In this document: piece after piece, positions 1 through 8,983 of the stretch
Numbering within the stretch: position 1 is the stretch's first letter
How the letters are laid out: each line of letters opens with the position of its first letter
Assembly: GCA_012960035.1 (NCBI GenBank)
Contig: DUBZ01000116.1
Coordinates: 1-64,000 of the forward strand
DNA from: Myxococcales bacterium
Lineage (GTDB): Bacteria; Myxococcota_A; UBA9160; UBA4427
Reading direction: 5' to 3'
DNA: 64,000 bases
Notes under the pieces: generated by a model
The model's input: only the letters and a program-made list of their open reading frames with translations
Databases searched by the model: none
What the model was told of the DNA's origin: nothing
Program-made: the position numbers and the translations under genes

Positions 1-45
1 TGATTTGAGGACACGCAGTAGCTTCGTGGTTGCTCGACTCGCCAT
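1..45 (-). CDS. 5' end of an unidentified gene (cut by window edge)
   Basis: An ATG at 45-43 on the minus strand is preceded by a good ribosome binding site (GGGAGGTGAGAACC directly upstream), and the frame stays open to the window edge. The visible peptide is MASRATTKLLRVLKS. It lies downstream of prmC in the same direction, so it may be the next gene of that operon. Fifteen residues are too few to name a family. Confidence 0.4.
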   Translation of the reverse strand, partial: MASRATTKLLRVLKS

Positions 46-159
46 GGTTCTCACCTCCCAAGCAGGCTCAGCAATTCGATCCGTGAATCGCGCTTACCTG
101 CCGCTAGAAAACAAAGTCACCGGGAACCTTCGCCGGCGTCCATGAACGCTCCGGCTTCG

Positions 160-1116
160 CTACCCGTCGGTTTTTTCCTTCTGTCCCTCGCCGGCGCTTC
201 CGTGTCTTGCACTCACTACCCGGGCATGCCCAGACAAATCGTACAGCACTTTCACGCTCGTCATCTCTGCCTCGCGACACCAACTTGCAACGGTGTCTGC
301 TTGGCGCGGATCCAACTCTACGAGGAACAACCCTCCATCATTCAGTGCGGCGCCGACCTCACTTACCAGAGGCTTGAGAACCGCATATCCGTCGTCTCCA
401 CCGAACAACGCCAACTCGGGCTCATGAGAAAGTTCCCGTGGCAGCGCATCTTGCTCCGCTCTGGCGACATAGGGAGGGTTGGAAATCACCAGATCGAACA
501 CTTCATCCGAGACAGCCGCAAAGAGGCTTCCCTCTAAAAACCGTACTCGATCACACAACTGCAACTTGTCGGCATTTAAACGCGCAACCTTAAGCGCAAA
601 GATGGAAACGTCGGTTGCCGTCACGATTGCGTTCGGCCGTTCGCTCGCAATAGCGAGGGCGATTGCACCCGACCCAGTGCCGAGATCAAGCACGCGATAG
701 GCGTAATCGGGGTCAGGCATCGCATCGAGTGCGGTACTGACGAGAAGTTCGGTCTCGGGACGCGGCGTTAACACGTCGCTCGTCACCGTAAGTTTCATTG
801 ACCAAAATTCTCGCTCACCCAAAAGCAGTGAGACTGGGATCCGTTGCTGCGCTCTCTTTTGCACCAACTCTCGAAACGTGGTGCGGTCGACGGCCGACAC
901 TGTGTTTTCATAGTTTACGTAGAGGTCGAGACGCGACATCGACAGCGCGTGAGCGAGCAGGACTTCGGCATCGAGACGCGCACCCTCTACACCGTTGCGC
1001 TTGAGGTAGTCCGTCGTCCATTGCAGTAATTCAAGAACCGTCCAGGTGCGTTCGCGCGTGGCGGGTTGCGCGTCTGGCGCCTTCGAAGTCGGCGGGGGCG
1101 TGGACGACTGGGTCAC
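160..1116 (-). CDS. prmC: Peptide chain release factor N5-glutamine methyltransferase
   Basis: PrmC (HemK) methylates the glutamine of the GGQ motif in release factors RF1 and RF2, which speeds peptide release. The 318-residue protein has the expected N-terminal helical domain and a SAM-binding Rossmann fold with VLDLGTGSGAIALAIA. The catalytic NPPY signature is in DLVISNPPYVARA. It starts 10 nt after the prfA stop, the usual pairing of enzyme and substrate. The N-terminal 20 residues are rich in Ser, Pro and Thr and may be a flexible extension. No clear terminator follows. Confidence 0.97.
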   Translation of the reverse strand: MTQSSTPPPTSKAPDAQPATRERTWTVLELLQWTTDYLKRNGVEGARLDAEVLLAHALSMSRLDLYVNYENTVSAVDRTTFRELVQKRAQQRIPVSLLLGEREFWSMKLTVTSDVLTPRPETELLVSTALDAMPDPDYAYRVLDLGTGSGAIALAIASERPNAIVTATDVSIFALKVARLNADKLQLCDRVRFLEGSLFAAVSDEVFDLVISNPPYVARAEQDALPRELSHEPELALFGGDDGYAVLKPLVSEVGAALNDGGLFLVELDPRQADTVASWCREAEMTSVKVLYDLSGHARVVSARHGSAGEGQKEKTDG

Positions 1117-1126
1117 GGGGCGGCGC

Positions 1127-2191
1127 TCAGTCTTCCATCTTCGCCAGCATCACGCTGCGAACGCCGTCGAGAAGTTCTTTGAGGTCGCCTTCGAGAACCG
1201 AGTCGAGTTTGTGAAGGGTGATGCCCGCGCGATGGTCGGTAATTCGGTTCTGCGGGAAGTTGTACGTGCGGATCTTCTCGCTGCGCTCGCCGGTCCCAAC
1301 TTGTTCTTTACGTTCGCTGGCTCGTTCGGCGTTCACACGTTCCGTTTCGAGGTCGAGAAGTCTCGAGCCAAGCACCTTCATGGCTTTGGCTTTGTTCTTG
1401 TGCTGGCTCTTTTCGTCCTGACATTGAACGACAAGCCCCGTCGGCAGGTGAGTAATTCGCACTGCCGAATCGGTTGTGTTGACGCTCTGTCCGCCAGGAC
1501 CACCGGCCCGCATCACATCGATGCGAAGGTCTTGTGGATCGATTTCGACGTCGACGTCTTCCGCTTCGGGCATAACCGCCACAGTCACAGTAGACGTGTG
1601 AATCCGCCCCTGCGCTTCGGTCGTGGGCACGCGCTGCACTCGGTGAACACCGCGCTCGTACTTGAAGCGACTGAATACGTCGGTGCCGTTGATCATGGCG
1701 ATCACTTCTTTGAAGCCACCTCCGGGAGTCTCGGAGCTCGAGATCATCTCGACCTTCCATCGCAGCCTTTCCGCGTAGCGGACGTACATCCGAAAGAGAT
1801 CTCCGGCGAAGAGCGCAGCTTCATCACCGCCTGTGCCAGCACGAATTTCGAAGATGGCGTTCTTTTCGTCTCGCGGATCTTTCGGAATGAAGATTTCGAA
1901 GAGTTGCCGATCGAGGTTCGCGAGCTCTTCGATCAGGCTTTCGAGTTCGCCACGTGCCATTTCGGCAAGCTCGGGGTCGTCCTCGTCGCTCATCTGCCGC
2001 GCTTCGTCGAGTTCGCGAACGACTTCTTCGTAACGCCCCCCAATTCCAACAACAGGGCGAAGCGAAGCCAAGTCTTTCGCGAGTTCCTTGAAACGACCGG
2101 GCTGACTCGCGACGTCGGGGTCGGCGAGCTGTCCTTCGATCTCCCGACTGCGCTCATTGGCTTCGGCGATGCGTTCGAGATACTTGGACAT
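1127..2191 (-). CDS. prfA: Peptide chain release factor 1
   Basis: RF1 recognises UAA and UAG stop codons and triggers hydrolysis of peptidyl-tRNA. The 354-residue length is normal. The catalytic GGQ loop is visible (RAGGPGGQSVNTTDSAVRI), as is the codon-recognition domain with HRVQRVPTTEAQGRIHTST. The gene sits between rho and prmC on the same strand, an arrangement common in bacteria. The upstream 146-nt gap to rho holds two short hairpins (2277-2334). Confidence 0.98.
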   Translation of the reverse strand: MSKYLERIAEANERSREIEGQLADPDVASQPGRFKELAKDLASLRPVVGIGGRYEEVVRELDEARQMSDEDDPELAEMARGELESLIEELANLDRQLFEIFIPKDPRDEKNAIFEIRAGTGGDEAALFAGDLFRMYVRYAERLRWKVEMISSSETPGGGFKEVIAMINGTDVFSRFKYERGVHRVQRVPTTEAQGRIHTSTVTVAVMPEAEDVDVEIDPQDLRIDVMRAGGPGGQSVNTTDSAVRITHLPTGLVVQCQDEKSQHKNKAKAMKVLGSRLLDLETERVNAERASERKEQVGTGERSEKIRTYNFPQNRITDHRAGITLHKLDSVLEGDLKELLDGVRSVMLAKMED

Positions 2192-2276
2192 TAAAAATTC
2201 TTCAAACCGTCAAAACAAAAATTAGTTGATTGGGATACGTATTATAAGGACAAATCGGAGCGAGCCACCATGTTTC

Positions 2277-2334
2277 GATGCGACGCAGTCGCATCCCGAG
2301 CAGCGATGTTTGGTTGCGGCCTACGGCCGTAACC
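2277..2334 (-). other. Pair of triloop hairpins between rho and prfA
   Basis: Two inverted repeats lie just after the rho stop. The one at 2312-2334 has ten-base arms with one internal mismatch and a 3-nt loop. The one at 2277-2295 is a perfect palindrome, GATGCGAC-GCA-GTCGCATC. Neither is followed by a run of T on the transcribed strand, so they look more like processing, attenuation or REP-like elements than intrinsic terminators. The core GCGACGCAGTCGC recurs exactly at 35212-35224. Confidence 0.6.
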
Positions 2335-2337
2335 CGC

Positions 2338-3825
2338 CTATGAGTTCATCGACTCCAAGAACTCGTCGTTCGATTCAGTCGCCTTGATCTTGCCGAGCAA
2401 GAACTCCATCGAATCAACCGGTGACAGCGGTGCCAACACTTTGCGCAAGATGTACATGCGGTTCAGCGTCTTGTCGTCGAGCAAGAGTTCCTCGCGACGC
2501 GTCGCCGAGCGGTTGATGTCGATTGCCGGGTAGGTGCGCCGATCTGCGAGCTTGCGATCGAGCACGAGTTCGCTGTTGCCCGTGCCCTTGAACTCTTCGA
2601 AGATGACTTCGTCCATGCGCGAGCCGGTGTCGATGAGTGCTGTGCCGACGATCGTGAGGCTCCCGCCCTCTTCCACGTTGCGCGCCGCGCCAAAGAAGCG
2701 TTTTGGCTTGTGGAGCGCGTTGGAATCGACGCCACCCGAGAGGATCTTGCCCGAGTGCGGCACGACGGTGTTGTGCGCACGTGCGAGGCGGGTAATCGAG
2801 TCGAGCAGGATCACGACGTCGCGCTTGTGCTCGACGAGGCGCTTCGCCTTGGCGATCACCATGTCGGCCACCTGGACGTGGCGGCTTGCCGGTTCATCGA
2901 AGGTCGACGAAATGACTTCGGCCTTCACCGTACGCCGCATGTCGGTCACTTCTTCCGGACGTTCATCGATGAGCAGCACGATGAGATACGCCTCGGGGTG
3001 ATTTTCTGCAATCGCGTTCGCGATGTCCTTGAGGAGCATCGTCTTCCCCGCTTTGGGAGGAGACGTAATGAGCGCGCGCTGCCCCTTCCCGATCGGAGCA
3101 ATGAGGTCGACGATGCGCGTCGTAAGCCCGTTGGACTTCAACTCCATCACGAACTTGTCTTCCGGATAGAGCGGCGTCAGGTTGTCGAAGAGGATCTTGT
3201 GCTTCGCGTTTTCGCGGGGCTCAAAGTTGATCTCTTCGACCCGGAGGAGCGCGAAGTAGCGCTCGCCCTCTTTCGGAGGCCGGATCTGGCCCTTGATGGT
3301 GTCGCCAGTCTTGAGATTGAAGCGGCGGACCTGCGAGGGAGACACGTAAACGTCGTCCGGCCCGGCGAGGTAGTTCTGGTCCGGGGCGCGCAGGAAGCCG
3401 AAGCCGTCCTGCAGTATTTCGAGCACGCCTTCGGCGAAGATCCGGCCACCCTTGGCGGTCTGCGCCTGAAGGATCGCAAAGAGCAAGTCGGCCTTGCGCA
3501 TGCCGGCAGCGTTTTCGATCGAGCGCTCGTTCGCGAAGCCCATGAGTTCTTCCATCGTGAGCGCCTTCAGCTCCGGAACGAAGATTTTCTCCTGGCCGTT
3601 GTCTTCCGCGGCAGCCTCTTCCTCGGCGAGCTCGTCGTCGCTCGGGAAATAGTCCCGCTTGGCGTTCTGCTGTTTATTGCTACCGCCCGAATTGCCCTGG
3701 GTGCGATTGCCGCCACTGCCCCCACCGCCACGAGACCGGCGCCCGCGACTGCGGCGTCGAGACGAGTTCGATGACGCACCGTTGGAGTTGGAATTGCCCG
3801 GTTCGTTCGCGCGCTCAGTGCTCAC
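2338..3825 (-). CDS. rho: Transcription termination factor Rho
   Basis: Hexameric RNA-dependent ATPase that terminates transcription at unstructured C-rich RNA. The protein is 495 residues, longer than E. coli Rho (419). The extra part is an N-terminal, probably disordered Arg/Gly/Ser/Asn-rich region (about residues 1-75), as in many high-GC bacteria. It is followed by the cold-shock RNA-binding domain ([20 protein letters not shown]), the Walker A sequence [14 protein letters not shown], Walker [14 protein letters not shown] and the Q/R-loop region. It heads the rho-prfA-prmC group. About 870 nt without a convincing gene precede it. Confidence 0.98.
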   Translation of the reverse strand: MSTERANEPGNSNSNGASSNSSRRRSRGRRSRGGGGSGGNRTQGNSGGSNKQQNAKRDYFPSDDELAEEEAAAEDNGQEKIFVPELKALTMEELMGFANERSIENAAGMRKADLLFAILQAQTAKGGRIFAEGVLEILQDGFGFLRAPDQNYLAGPDDVYVSPSQVRRFNLKTGDTIKGQIRPPKEGERYFALLRVEEINFEPRENAKHKILFDNLTPLYPEDKFVMELKSNGLTTRIVDLIAPIGKGQRALITSPPKAGKTMLLKDIANAIAENHPEAYLIVLLIDERPEEVTDMRRTVKAEVISSTFDEPASRHVQVADMVIAKAKRLVEHKRDVVILLDSITRLARAHNTVVPHSGKILSGGVDSNALHKPKRFFGAARNVEEGGSLTIVGTALIDTGSRMDEVIFEEFKGTGNSELVLDRKLADRRTYPAIDINRSATRREELLLDDKTLNRMYILRKVLAPLSPVDSMEFLLGKIKATESNDEFLESMNS

Positions 3826-4697
3826 AGAATCATCTCATTATTGGTGTTCGGGCATTTGATTTGCCACGACGTACGTTTGTGTTTCACAGGGAAGGCTTGT
3901 GGCGGCTTCGTTGGTGCGGGTTCGGAATTGCGTTGGGATCGGAGCCGCGAGTGGGGAGGTTCTCGACGCGGTTCAGTTTGCTTCGGCGCGGTCGCGCGGG
4001 ATGTTGGGAATCGCTCCGCAGGGTCGGGCGTGGTTCACGACCCTGTTCGTCGGGTGCAGTAATGAGGTCTTCCCTCGTTGGTTCGGACATTTGCGCCCAA
4101 AAGTTGAACATCAATTTTGTGAGGATGTCTTCACTGTGCGAGTGGGTTCGCCGGACCCGAATTTCGAAGCGATGTCGGGCTCGCGCGCGTCTGCTTTGTT
4201 TTGGGCGTTGCCTGGAGACTCCATCTCGCGTTCGTGAAACGAGTCGGCCGGGCCTGTGTGGGTTCTCAAAACCCAGGCGCCTTCCGATGTTGGGATTCTA
4301 AACCGAATCGCGTTGTAATTGAAATACTTGGCTCGTCGTTTTGCAGACGCGCTGGAATGAAGAGTCGTGCCTGACGCAGAACCTCAGGCCACCGGTGGCC
4401 CACCGACTCGGTTGGCAATCGGCCACGCTCGGACAAATGTCAGAGCGAAGATAGAAAGGTAGATATAGACGGCTTGCGTCAAAAATTGGTTTTGGGAGTG
4501 ATCGTGGTGTGTGTCGCCGTTTTGTGCGCGACGCATCGAGGGCTCGGGTGCGGCCGATCGGGCCATAACACTAGTCCCTGACACCGATTCCGCAAACGCC
4601 TGTTTGAATCATCGTTACGTCGGTCGCGGTTCGGTCTTGGTCGTCCAAAGGGGTGACGCTTTGCGTCATTGTGGCATGCGTCATTTTGAAAATGCTC
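3826..4697. other. Gene-free region upstream of rho
   Basis: No reading frame here looks like a real protein: the open frames are short, Arg/Ser-rich and lack family motifs. It probably holds the rho promoter and a long leader, consistent with the rho autoregulation known in other bacteria. Two inverted repeats are visible: a perfect 14-bp palindrome GGCCACCGGTGGCC at 4387-4400, and TGACGC-TTT-GCGTCA at 4654-4668 followed by another GCGTCA half-site at 4678-4683. I see no tRNA-like cloverleaf. Confidence 0.5.
4654..4668 (-). promoter_or_regulatory. Inverted repeat just downstream of pgeF
   Basis: TGACGC and GCGTCA arms separated by TTT form a perfect 6-bp hairpin about 30 nt past the pgeF stop. 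A third half-site lies ten bases further on. It could be a weak terminator of the rluD-pgeF unit or a protein-binding site. There is no clear T-run on the minus strand, so its role is open. Confidence 0.35.
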
Positions 4698-5384
4698 TCA
4701 ACGGCAGGAGGTTGCGATGAAGTGGACCATTCGACCGGCGGCCTCTCCGTCGCGCCGATAGGAATGGAATTGTGAGCCCGAGCACGAGGTGCAAGCGTCA
4801 TCGAGCGCGGCCCTAAACGGTTCATCAACGCCCGAGCGTTCAAGAGCGAGCAGCGCCAGCTTGCCGAGCGCGAGTCGGGCATGGCCCGGGCGGGTCGCCG
4901 TAGACGCACCCTTGACCGCCGCTTCGCCAAAGCGCAGCGTCATCGCGTCGAGGACCGGGGCGTCAACCTCATAACAGCACGGTCCGACATGCGGACCCAC
5001 GACGGCACAGAGTTTTTCGCTCGCCGGCGACTGATCAATCAATGACGCGATGCCCGCCTCGATGACACCTTGCGCGAGACCCCGCCAGCCCGCATGAACC
5101 GCAAGCACCGCTTGCCCCGATTCGTTGCAAACAAGAATTGGGACGCAGTCGGCGGTGATGATTCCAATCGTTTGACCCGGTGTAGACGTGCAGATGGCAT
5201 CGGCCTCTACGTCGCCGATCGCCCCGACCGCGACCGCATCGACACTCAAGTGATGAACCGCGACACCGTGCACTTGTCTCGGAAGGAATGTCCCACTCGG
5301 CGGTTTGCTCGTCCGCGTTCCAAAGCCGTGCGCCACGCCGCAACGCGCAAGGATCGGGTGAACGATCGCGTCGCTTTCCCTCAC
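4698..5384 (-). CDS. pgeF: Purine nucleoside phosphorylase / laccase-domain protein YfiH family
   Basis: Member of the YfiH/PgeF (multicopper polyphenol oxidoreductase) family. Family proteins act on purine nucleosides, and PgeF in E. coli edits peptidoglycan precursors. Metal-binding residues are visible in the conserved places: FLPRQVHGVAVH, ITADCVPILVC and AVHAGWRGLA, then GPCCYEVD and the C-terminal CTSCSGSQFHSYRRDG. At 228 residues it is slightly short but complete. Its start overlaps the rluD stop by 4 nt, so the two are translationally coupled, as in many bacteria. Confidence 0.93.
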   Translation of the reverse strand: MRESDAIVHPILARCGVAHGFGTRTSKPPSGTFLPRQVHGVAVHHLSVDAVAVGAIGDVEADAICTSTPGQTIGIITADCVPILVCNESGQAVLAVHAGWRGLAQGVIEAGIASLIDQSPASEKLCAVVGPHVGPCCYEVDAPVLDAMTLRFGEAAVKGASTATRPGHARLALGKLALLALERSGVDEPFRAALDDACTSCSGSQFHSYRRDGEAAGRMVHFIATSCR

Positions 5385-6406
5385 GCGTCGCTCTCGCTTG
5401 CGTCCTCGATTGGATCGCGCTCCAGAAGCGCGCGTTCAAAGTCGGCGAGGTCCGGTGCAAGCGGCGTGGTGTAGTCGAGTCGCTCTCCCGTTGCCGGATG
5501 CGTAAAGCCAAGCCGCATCGCGTGGAGCGCGGGGCGCGCAAACTCGATCTTCACTCCGCGACCGCGCTTTTCTTTGCGCTGGCGCCCGTACACGGGATCC
5601 CCCGCGATCGGCATACCCTGGGAAGAAAGGTGAACCCGGATCTGATGCGTCCTTCCCGTTTCGGGGTGGACTTCAACTTTGCAGATCCCACTGCTCGGAA
5701 AGCGCGCTGCGATCCGCCATCGCGTGCGCGCCGGGCGGCCATTTTCGGTTCGTACCGACATCCGCTTGCGGTCCCGTGCATGACGTCCGATCGGAGCATC
5801 GACTTCCCCCGACTCCGCACTGGGGAGTGAACGCACAAACGCCCAGTAGGTTCGGTCGATGGTGTGATCGTGAAACTGTTTCGAAAGGTGCTGATGTACG
5901 GCGATCGTCTTCGCGGCGACCATCACGCCCGAAGTTCCGCGGTCGAGTCGATGAACGATGCCCGGACGCAAGGGGTCGTCGACCTGCGCGAGTTCAGCGC
6001 AGTGATGAAGCAAGGCGTTGACGAGCGTGCCCGTCGCATGGCCCGGCGCCGGGTGCACCACCATGCCGGTCGGTTTGTTGATTACAATCAAGCTGTCGTC
6101 TTCGAAGAGAATGTCGAGGTCGATCGGTTCGGGGAAAACGCCACTCGGCGGTGTTTCGGGAATGCGCGCCGTCACGCGATCGCCAGGAGACACTTTGCGA
6201 CTCGCTCGCGCGGGACGCTCGTTTACTTCGACGAGCCCGTCGTCGATCCAGCGACGCACCTGGGCGCGGGCCGTGGCGACACGCTCGCTCACGAGCGCAT
6301 CGAGGCGCCGACCCCTTTCATCTTCTGCTACGTCAAATGAAAATTCGCCGCCAGGCGATTCAGCATCGATCGCGAGGTCCTCGTCCTCTTGTATGGGGTC
6401 GGACAT
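5381..6406 (-). CDS. rluD: Ribosomal large subunit pseudouridine synthase RluD-type
   Basis: Converts uridines in helix 69 of 23S rRNA to pseudouridine. The 341 residues comprise an acidic N-terminal extension (1-25), an S4 RNA-binding domain (about 30-85, RLDALVSERVATARAQVRRWI) and the RluA-type catalytic domain with IVHRLDRGTSGVMV, which carries the catalytic Asp. The substrate position (RluD rather than RluC or RluA) is inferred from overall layout and the pgeF linkage. It is transcribed ahead of pgeF with a 4-nt overlap. Confidence 0.94.
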   Translation of the reverse strand: MSDPIQEDEDLAIDAESPGGEFSFDVAEDERGRRLDALVSERVATARAQVRRWIDDGLVEVNERPARASRKVSPGDRVTARIPETPPSGVFPEPIDLDILFEDDSLIVINKPTGMVVHPAPGHATGTLVNALLHHCAELAQVDDPLRPGIVHRLDRGTSGVMVAAKTIAVHQHLSKQFHDHTIDRTYWAFVRSLPSAESGEVDAPIGRHARDRKRMSVRTENGRPARTRWRIAARFPSSGICKVEVHPETGRTHQIRVHLSSQGMPIAGDPVYGRQRKEKRGRGVKIEFARPALHAMRLGFTHPATGERLDYTTPLAPDLADFERALLERDPIEDASESDA

Positions 6407-6473
6407 CGGTGTGACCTGCTTGCGAACCGGATTGCGCGACGCGATGGCGTCGCGTGCGGACCCGCCGCTCGAA

Positions 6474-7160
6474 CTAGTACGCGGAAGCAGAACGCGAAGT
6501 GCGCTTGCTTGGCGCGCGTGCTGCTTCGACGCGCTCCATGTACGTGTTTGCGACTCGACGTGCGTCGAGGCCGATTGCGCGCGCGTAGGCGCTCACAAAT
6601 CCGCGAACATAAACCTCCGCCGGCAAGCGATCGAAGGCTTCGTCTTCGATATAACGGAGATACTTCACCATGACCTTGGTGACGTCTGAAATCTGATCAA
6701 GTTCAACACCGCGACGCATACGACTGCGCCGAAGTGCCGCGCCGTCGAAGCTTTGATTTTCTTCGTCGATGTCGGCATCGGCATCTTCAATGACTTCGAC
6801 CGCCGTCGCGACTTCAGCGGCAGCGACCCGCGCTTCGCGTTCGTATTCTTCGCGGTCCGATATCGAGGCGTCGGTGAAGTCCCGCGCCGCAGCCATCGGC
6901 GTTATGGGTTCCTGTCGCTTGATTCCAACCTCGGCGTCATATCGTTCGCGATCGCCGGGATCGGCGAGGACACGGTAGGCCTCGTCGATGCGGCCACGAA
7001 TGGCCGCGGCGTCTTCGTTGCTGAACACGGAGTAGAGCCCCATCGCGCCGTCGGCATACGCGGCACGGGTCAACCGGTACGCACGCTCGATGTCTTCACC
7101 GCCGGCCCCCGGCTGAACTTCGAGAACTTCGTAATGATCCTGCTCGTCCAATGCCTTCAC
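6474..7160 (-). CDS. J-like domain fused to RodZ-type helix-turn-helix
   Basis: The 228-residue protein has an N-terminal segment resembling a J domain (HYEVLEVQPGAGGEDIERAY, then RIDEAYRVLADPGDRERYD). The HPD triad needed to stimulate DnaK is absent: that stretch reads AYADGAMGLYSVF. The C-terminal part (about 155-215) is a HTH_25 domain as in RodZ (LRRSRMRRGVELDQISDVTKV, then YVRGFVSAYARAIGLD). No transmembrane segment is seen, so it is probably cytosolic. Its GTG start directly follows the stop of the MinD-like gene (TAA then GTG), so the two are coupled. A role in cell-pole or cell-shape positioning is inference. Confidence 0.85.
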   Translation of the reverse strand: MKALDEQDHYEVLEVQPGAGGEDIERAYRLTRAAYADGAMGLYSVFSNEDAAAIRGRIDEAYRVLADPGDRERYDAEVGIKRQEPITPMAAARDFTDASISDREEYEREARVAAAEVATAVEVIEDADADIDEENQSFDGAALRRSRMRRGVELDQISDVTKVMVKYLRYIEDEAFDRLPAEVYVRGFVSAYARAIGLDARRVANTYMERVEAARAPSKRTSRSASAY

Positions 7161-8279
7161 TTACACGCACCTCCCGGAACCTGAGGAGTTCGTCTGTGTT
7201 GTTGATTTAACAGGTGATTTAACAGGTGATTGAGTCGCTGAGGGACTCGATGTATCGAATGATGGGGTCCGACCCGCCGCAACTTTACGGGCGATTCTTT
7301 CCAAGTAGATCGATGCGTCGGACTTGGGACGGAATTCAACGAGCGGCGTCTTCGCGGCGATCGAAAGTCGCACGTCGTCATCTTGGTTCACATAACCCAA
7401 GTATTCAGCATCAATGCCAAAGTACTTTCGGCACACACTCGACATCGCGAATCCAAGCTTGATGTCTTCGGCGGTGCGCACGTTGTTGACCACGATGCGG
7501 GGGCGAAATTCGCGCATCGTCTGAACAAAACGCGCACCATCCGCGCCGTCGAGCGATTCGATCTCACGCATCAAGTCGAGCGGGGTTCGAAGCCCGCTTT
7601 CATTGCGCTGATCCATCGCCGTGGTGACCAGCTTGCGTACGCCGTGACCCACCATCGCGAGCCGCATCCGTCGATAGAATGCCGCGCGCAAAAACGTGTA
7701 TGCGTTTTCGAGGCTCGTTGGTTCGGGAGACACAACCACCAGGCCTTCGTCAGCGACGAGGAAGTAGTCGAGCACCGCAGAGTGCACACCCGCTCCGAGG
7801 TCGAGCAACACAAAGTCAGCTTGCAGTCGCCGCAGTCCGCGCATGAGACGCACGCGTCGCAAATGTGTGGGCTGCGCTTCGCTCAAGTTTGCATGGGTGC
7901 CGGCAATCATCCGCACACCTGGGATCGGCGTATCGAAAACCAACTTGCCAAGATCGTCTTCGCGCTGCGCGACAAAATCGGCGAGGCTCGCGGTCGGTGT
8001 CGGCGCCCCGAGGCACGTGTGAAGGTTTGCGCCTTCAAGGTCAGCGTCAACGGCGATCACGCGGTAGCCCGCGCGCGCTAGACACGTCGCAATGTTGGCA
8101 AGCATAAAGGACTTCCCAACGCCCCCCTTGCCGCCGCCCACGGAGATGATTCGCGCAGGCTGACCCACGGCATGATGGCCGGAAGTGCCGCCGGGCATCC
8201 TTGCGCTGGAACTCGTTCCGTCCATTCCCTCGGTACCGTCTCGGCCTAAGGTCATGCACGCACCTGTCTTTTTGAACAT
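7161..8279 (-). CDS. MinD/ParA-like P-loop ATPase
   Basis: Deviant Walker A ATPase of the MinD/FlhG group: ISVGGGKGGVGKSFMLANIA near residue 45, then VIAVDADLEGANLHTCLG and the switch DFVLLDLGAGVHSAVLDYF. The 372 residues include a long FlhG-like C-terminal half. There is no flagellar gene in the window. The last residues contain a duplicated SPVK encoded by a 12-bp tandem repeat (7204-7231). Several Met codons precede the P-loop, so the start could be up to about 30 residues later. It is co-transcribed with the J-like/HTH protein that follows. Membrane or nucleoid positioning is the family role; the cargo is unknown. Confidence 0.88.
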   Translation of the reverse strand: MFKKTGACMTLGRDGTEGMDGTSSSARMPGGTSGHHAVGQPARIISVGGGKGGVGKSFMLANIATCLARAGYRVIAVDADLEGANLHTCLGAPTPTASLADFVAQREDDLGKLVFDTPIPGVRMIAGTHANLSEAQPTHLRRVRLMRGLRRLQADFVLLDLGAGVHSAVLDYFLVADEGLVVVSPEPTSLENAYTFLRAAFYRRMRLAMVGHGVRKLVTTAMDQRNESGLRTPLDLMREIESLDGADGARFVQTMREFRPRIVVNNVRTAEDIKLGFAMSSVCRKYFGIDAEYLGYVNQDDDVRLSIAAKTPLVEFRPKSDASIYLERIARKVAAGRTPSFDTSSPSATQSPVKSPVKSTTQTNSSGSGRCV

Positions 8280-8343
8280 CGCACGGCATGTCCCCCCAAA
8301 CCATTCGCCGTTCTTCGCTTGCAGTCTTGCTGATGGTACTAGC

Positions 8344-8946
8344 TTATGACGCCGACTGATTAAATTCGAGCGCCTTGTCGTAATCCCCTAAGAAGGGTTG
8401 CCACTCTAGATAGCGCACGCCGTGTGGCATTACGCTCATCAACGGTGACCAGCGCGGTCGGCGCGGAACACTTCGCAGCTTCAGCCCCGCTTGTTCGGGA
8501 GTGCGGCCTCCCTTTTTTCGGTTGCACGAGATGCAGCAACAAACAACGTTTCCCCATGTCATCTTGCCACCCTGGGTGCGTGGGATGACGTGATCGAGGT
8601 TGAGATGGGCTCGACCCGGACGCGCGCTGCAGTACTGGCAGGTGCTCTTGTCCCTGGAAAAGATGTTGGCACGGCTAAAGCGCAACTGCTTTCGCGGAAC
8701 CCGATCAAATACGCGAAGCAAAATGACGCGGGGCACCGGGATCGGGCCGCGCAACGTCCGAATACAGTCCTTTGTGCGAGAGGCCGGGCCGCCGGACTCA
8801 CACCAACTTTCGAAGTCGAAGGTTTCGTAGTTCTCGTTGACCGCGGTTGCGCCGCCCTGATAGATCAAAGAGAAGGCTCGGCGCACCGACGTCACATGAA
8901 TCGGCAGAAACGAACGGTTAAGGACAAGAACGCTCGAGTTCAACAT
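8344..8946 (-). CDS. HNH endonuclease
   Basis: A 200-residue HNH nuclease of the McrA-like group with two zinc pairs and the His-Asn-His core: CQYCSARPGRAHLNLDHVIP, then NVVCCCISCNRKKGGRTPEQ. I choose the start at 8946 (MLNSSVLVLNRSFLPIHV), because this is the typical family N-terminus and the open frame upstream of it overlaps selA and looks non-coding. No clear Shine-Dalgarno is present. It lies 37 nt downstream of selA on the same strand. Such proteins are widespread outside restriction systems and the target is unknown. Confidence 0.85.
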   Translation of the reverse strand: MLNSSVLVLNRSFLPIHVTSVRRAFSLIYQGGATAVNENYETFDFESWCESGGPASRTKDCIRTLRGPIPVPRVILLRVFDRVPRKQLRFSRANIFSRDKSTCQYCSARPGRAHLNLDHVIPRTQGGKMTWGNVVCCCISCNRKKGGRTPEQAGLKLRSVPRRPRWSPLMSVMPHGVRYLEWQPFLGDYDKALEFNQSAS

Positions 8947-8983
8947 AGATCGCGCGTAAAACGTACCAAAAGGAGTATTGCGT

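Noticed and set aside
3771-4301. 176-residue plus-strand frame antisense to and upstream of rho
   Set aside because: It begins inside rho antisense, is Arg/Ser/Cys-rich and has no ribosome site or motif.
7204-7231. Frameshift in the MinD-like C-terminus
   Set aside because: The 12-bp repeat keeps the frame (SPVK twice) and the following GTG start fits a true stop, so there is no need for a frameshift.
8660-8690. TGGCACGGC string as a sigma-54 promoter
   Set aside because: It is inside the HNH gene and lacks a TTGC at the right distance.
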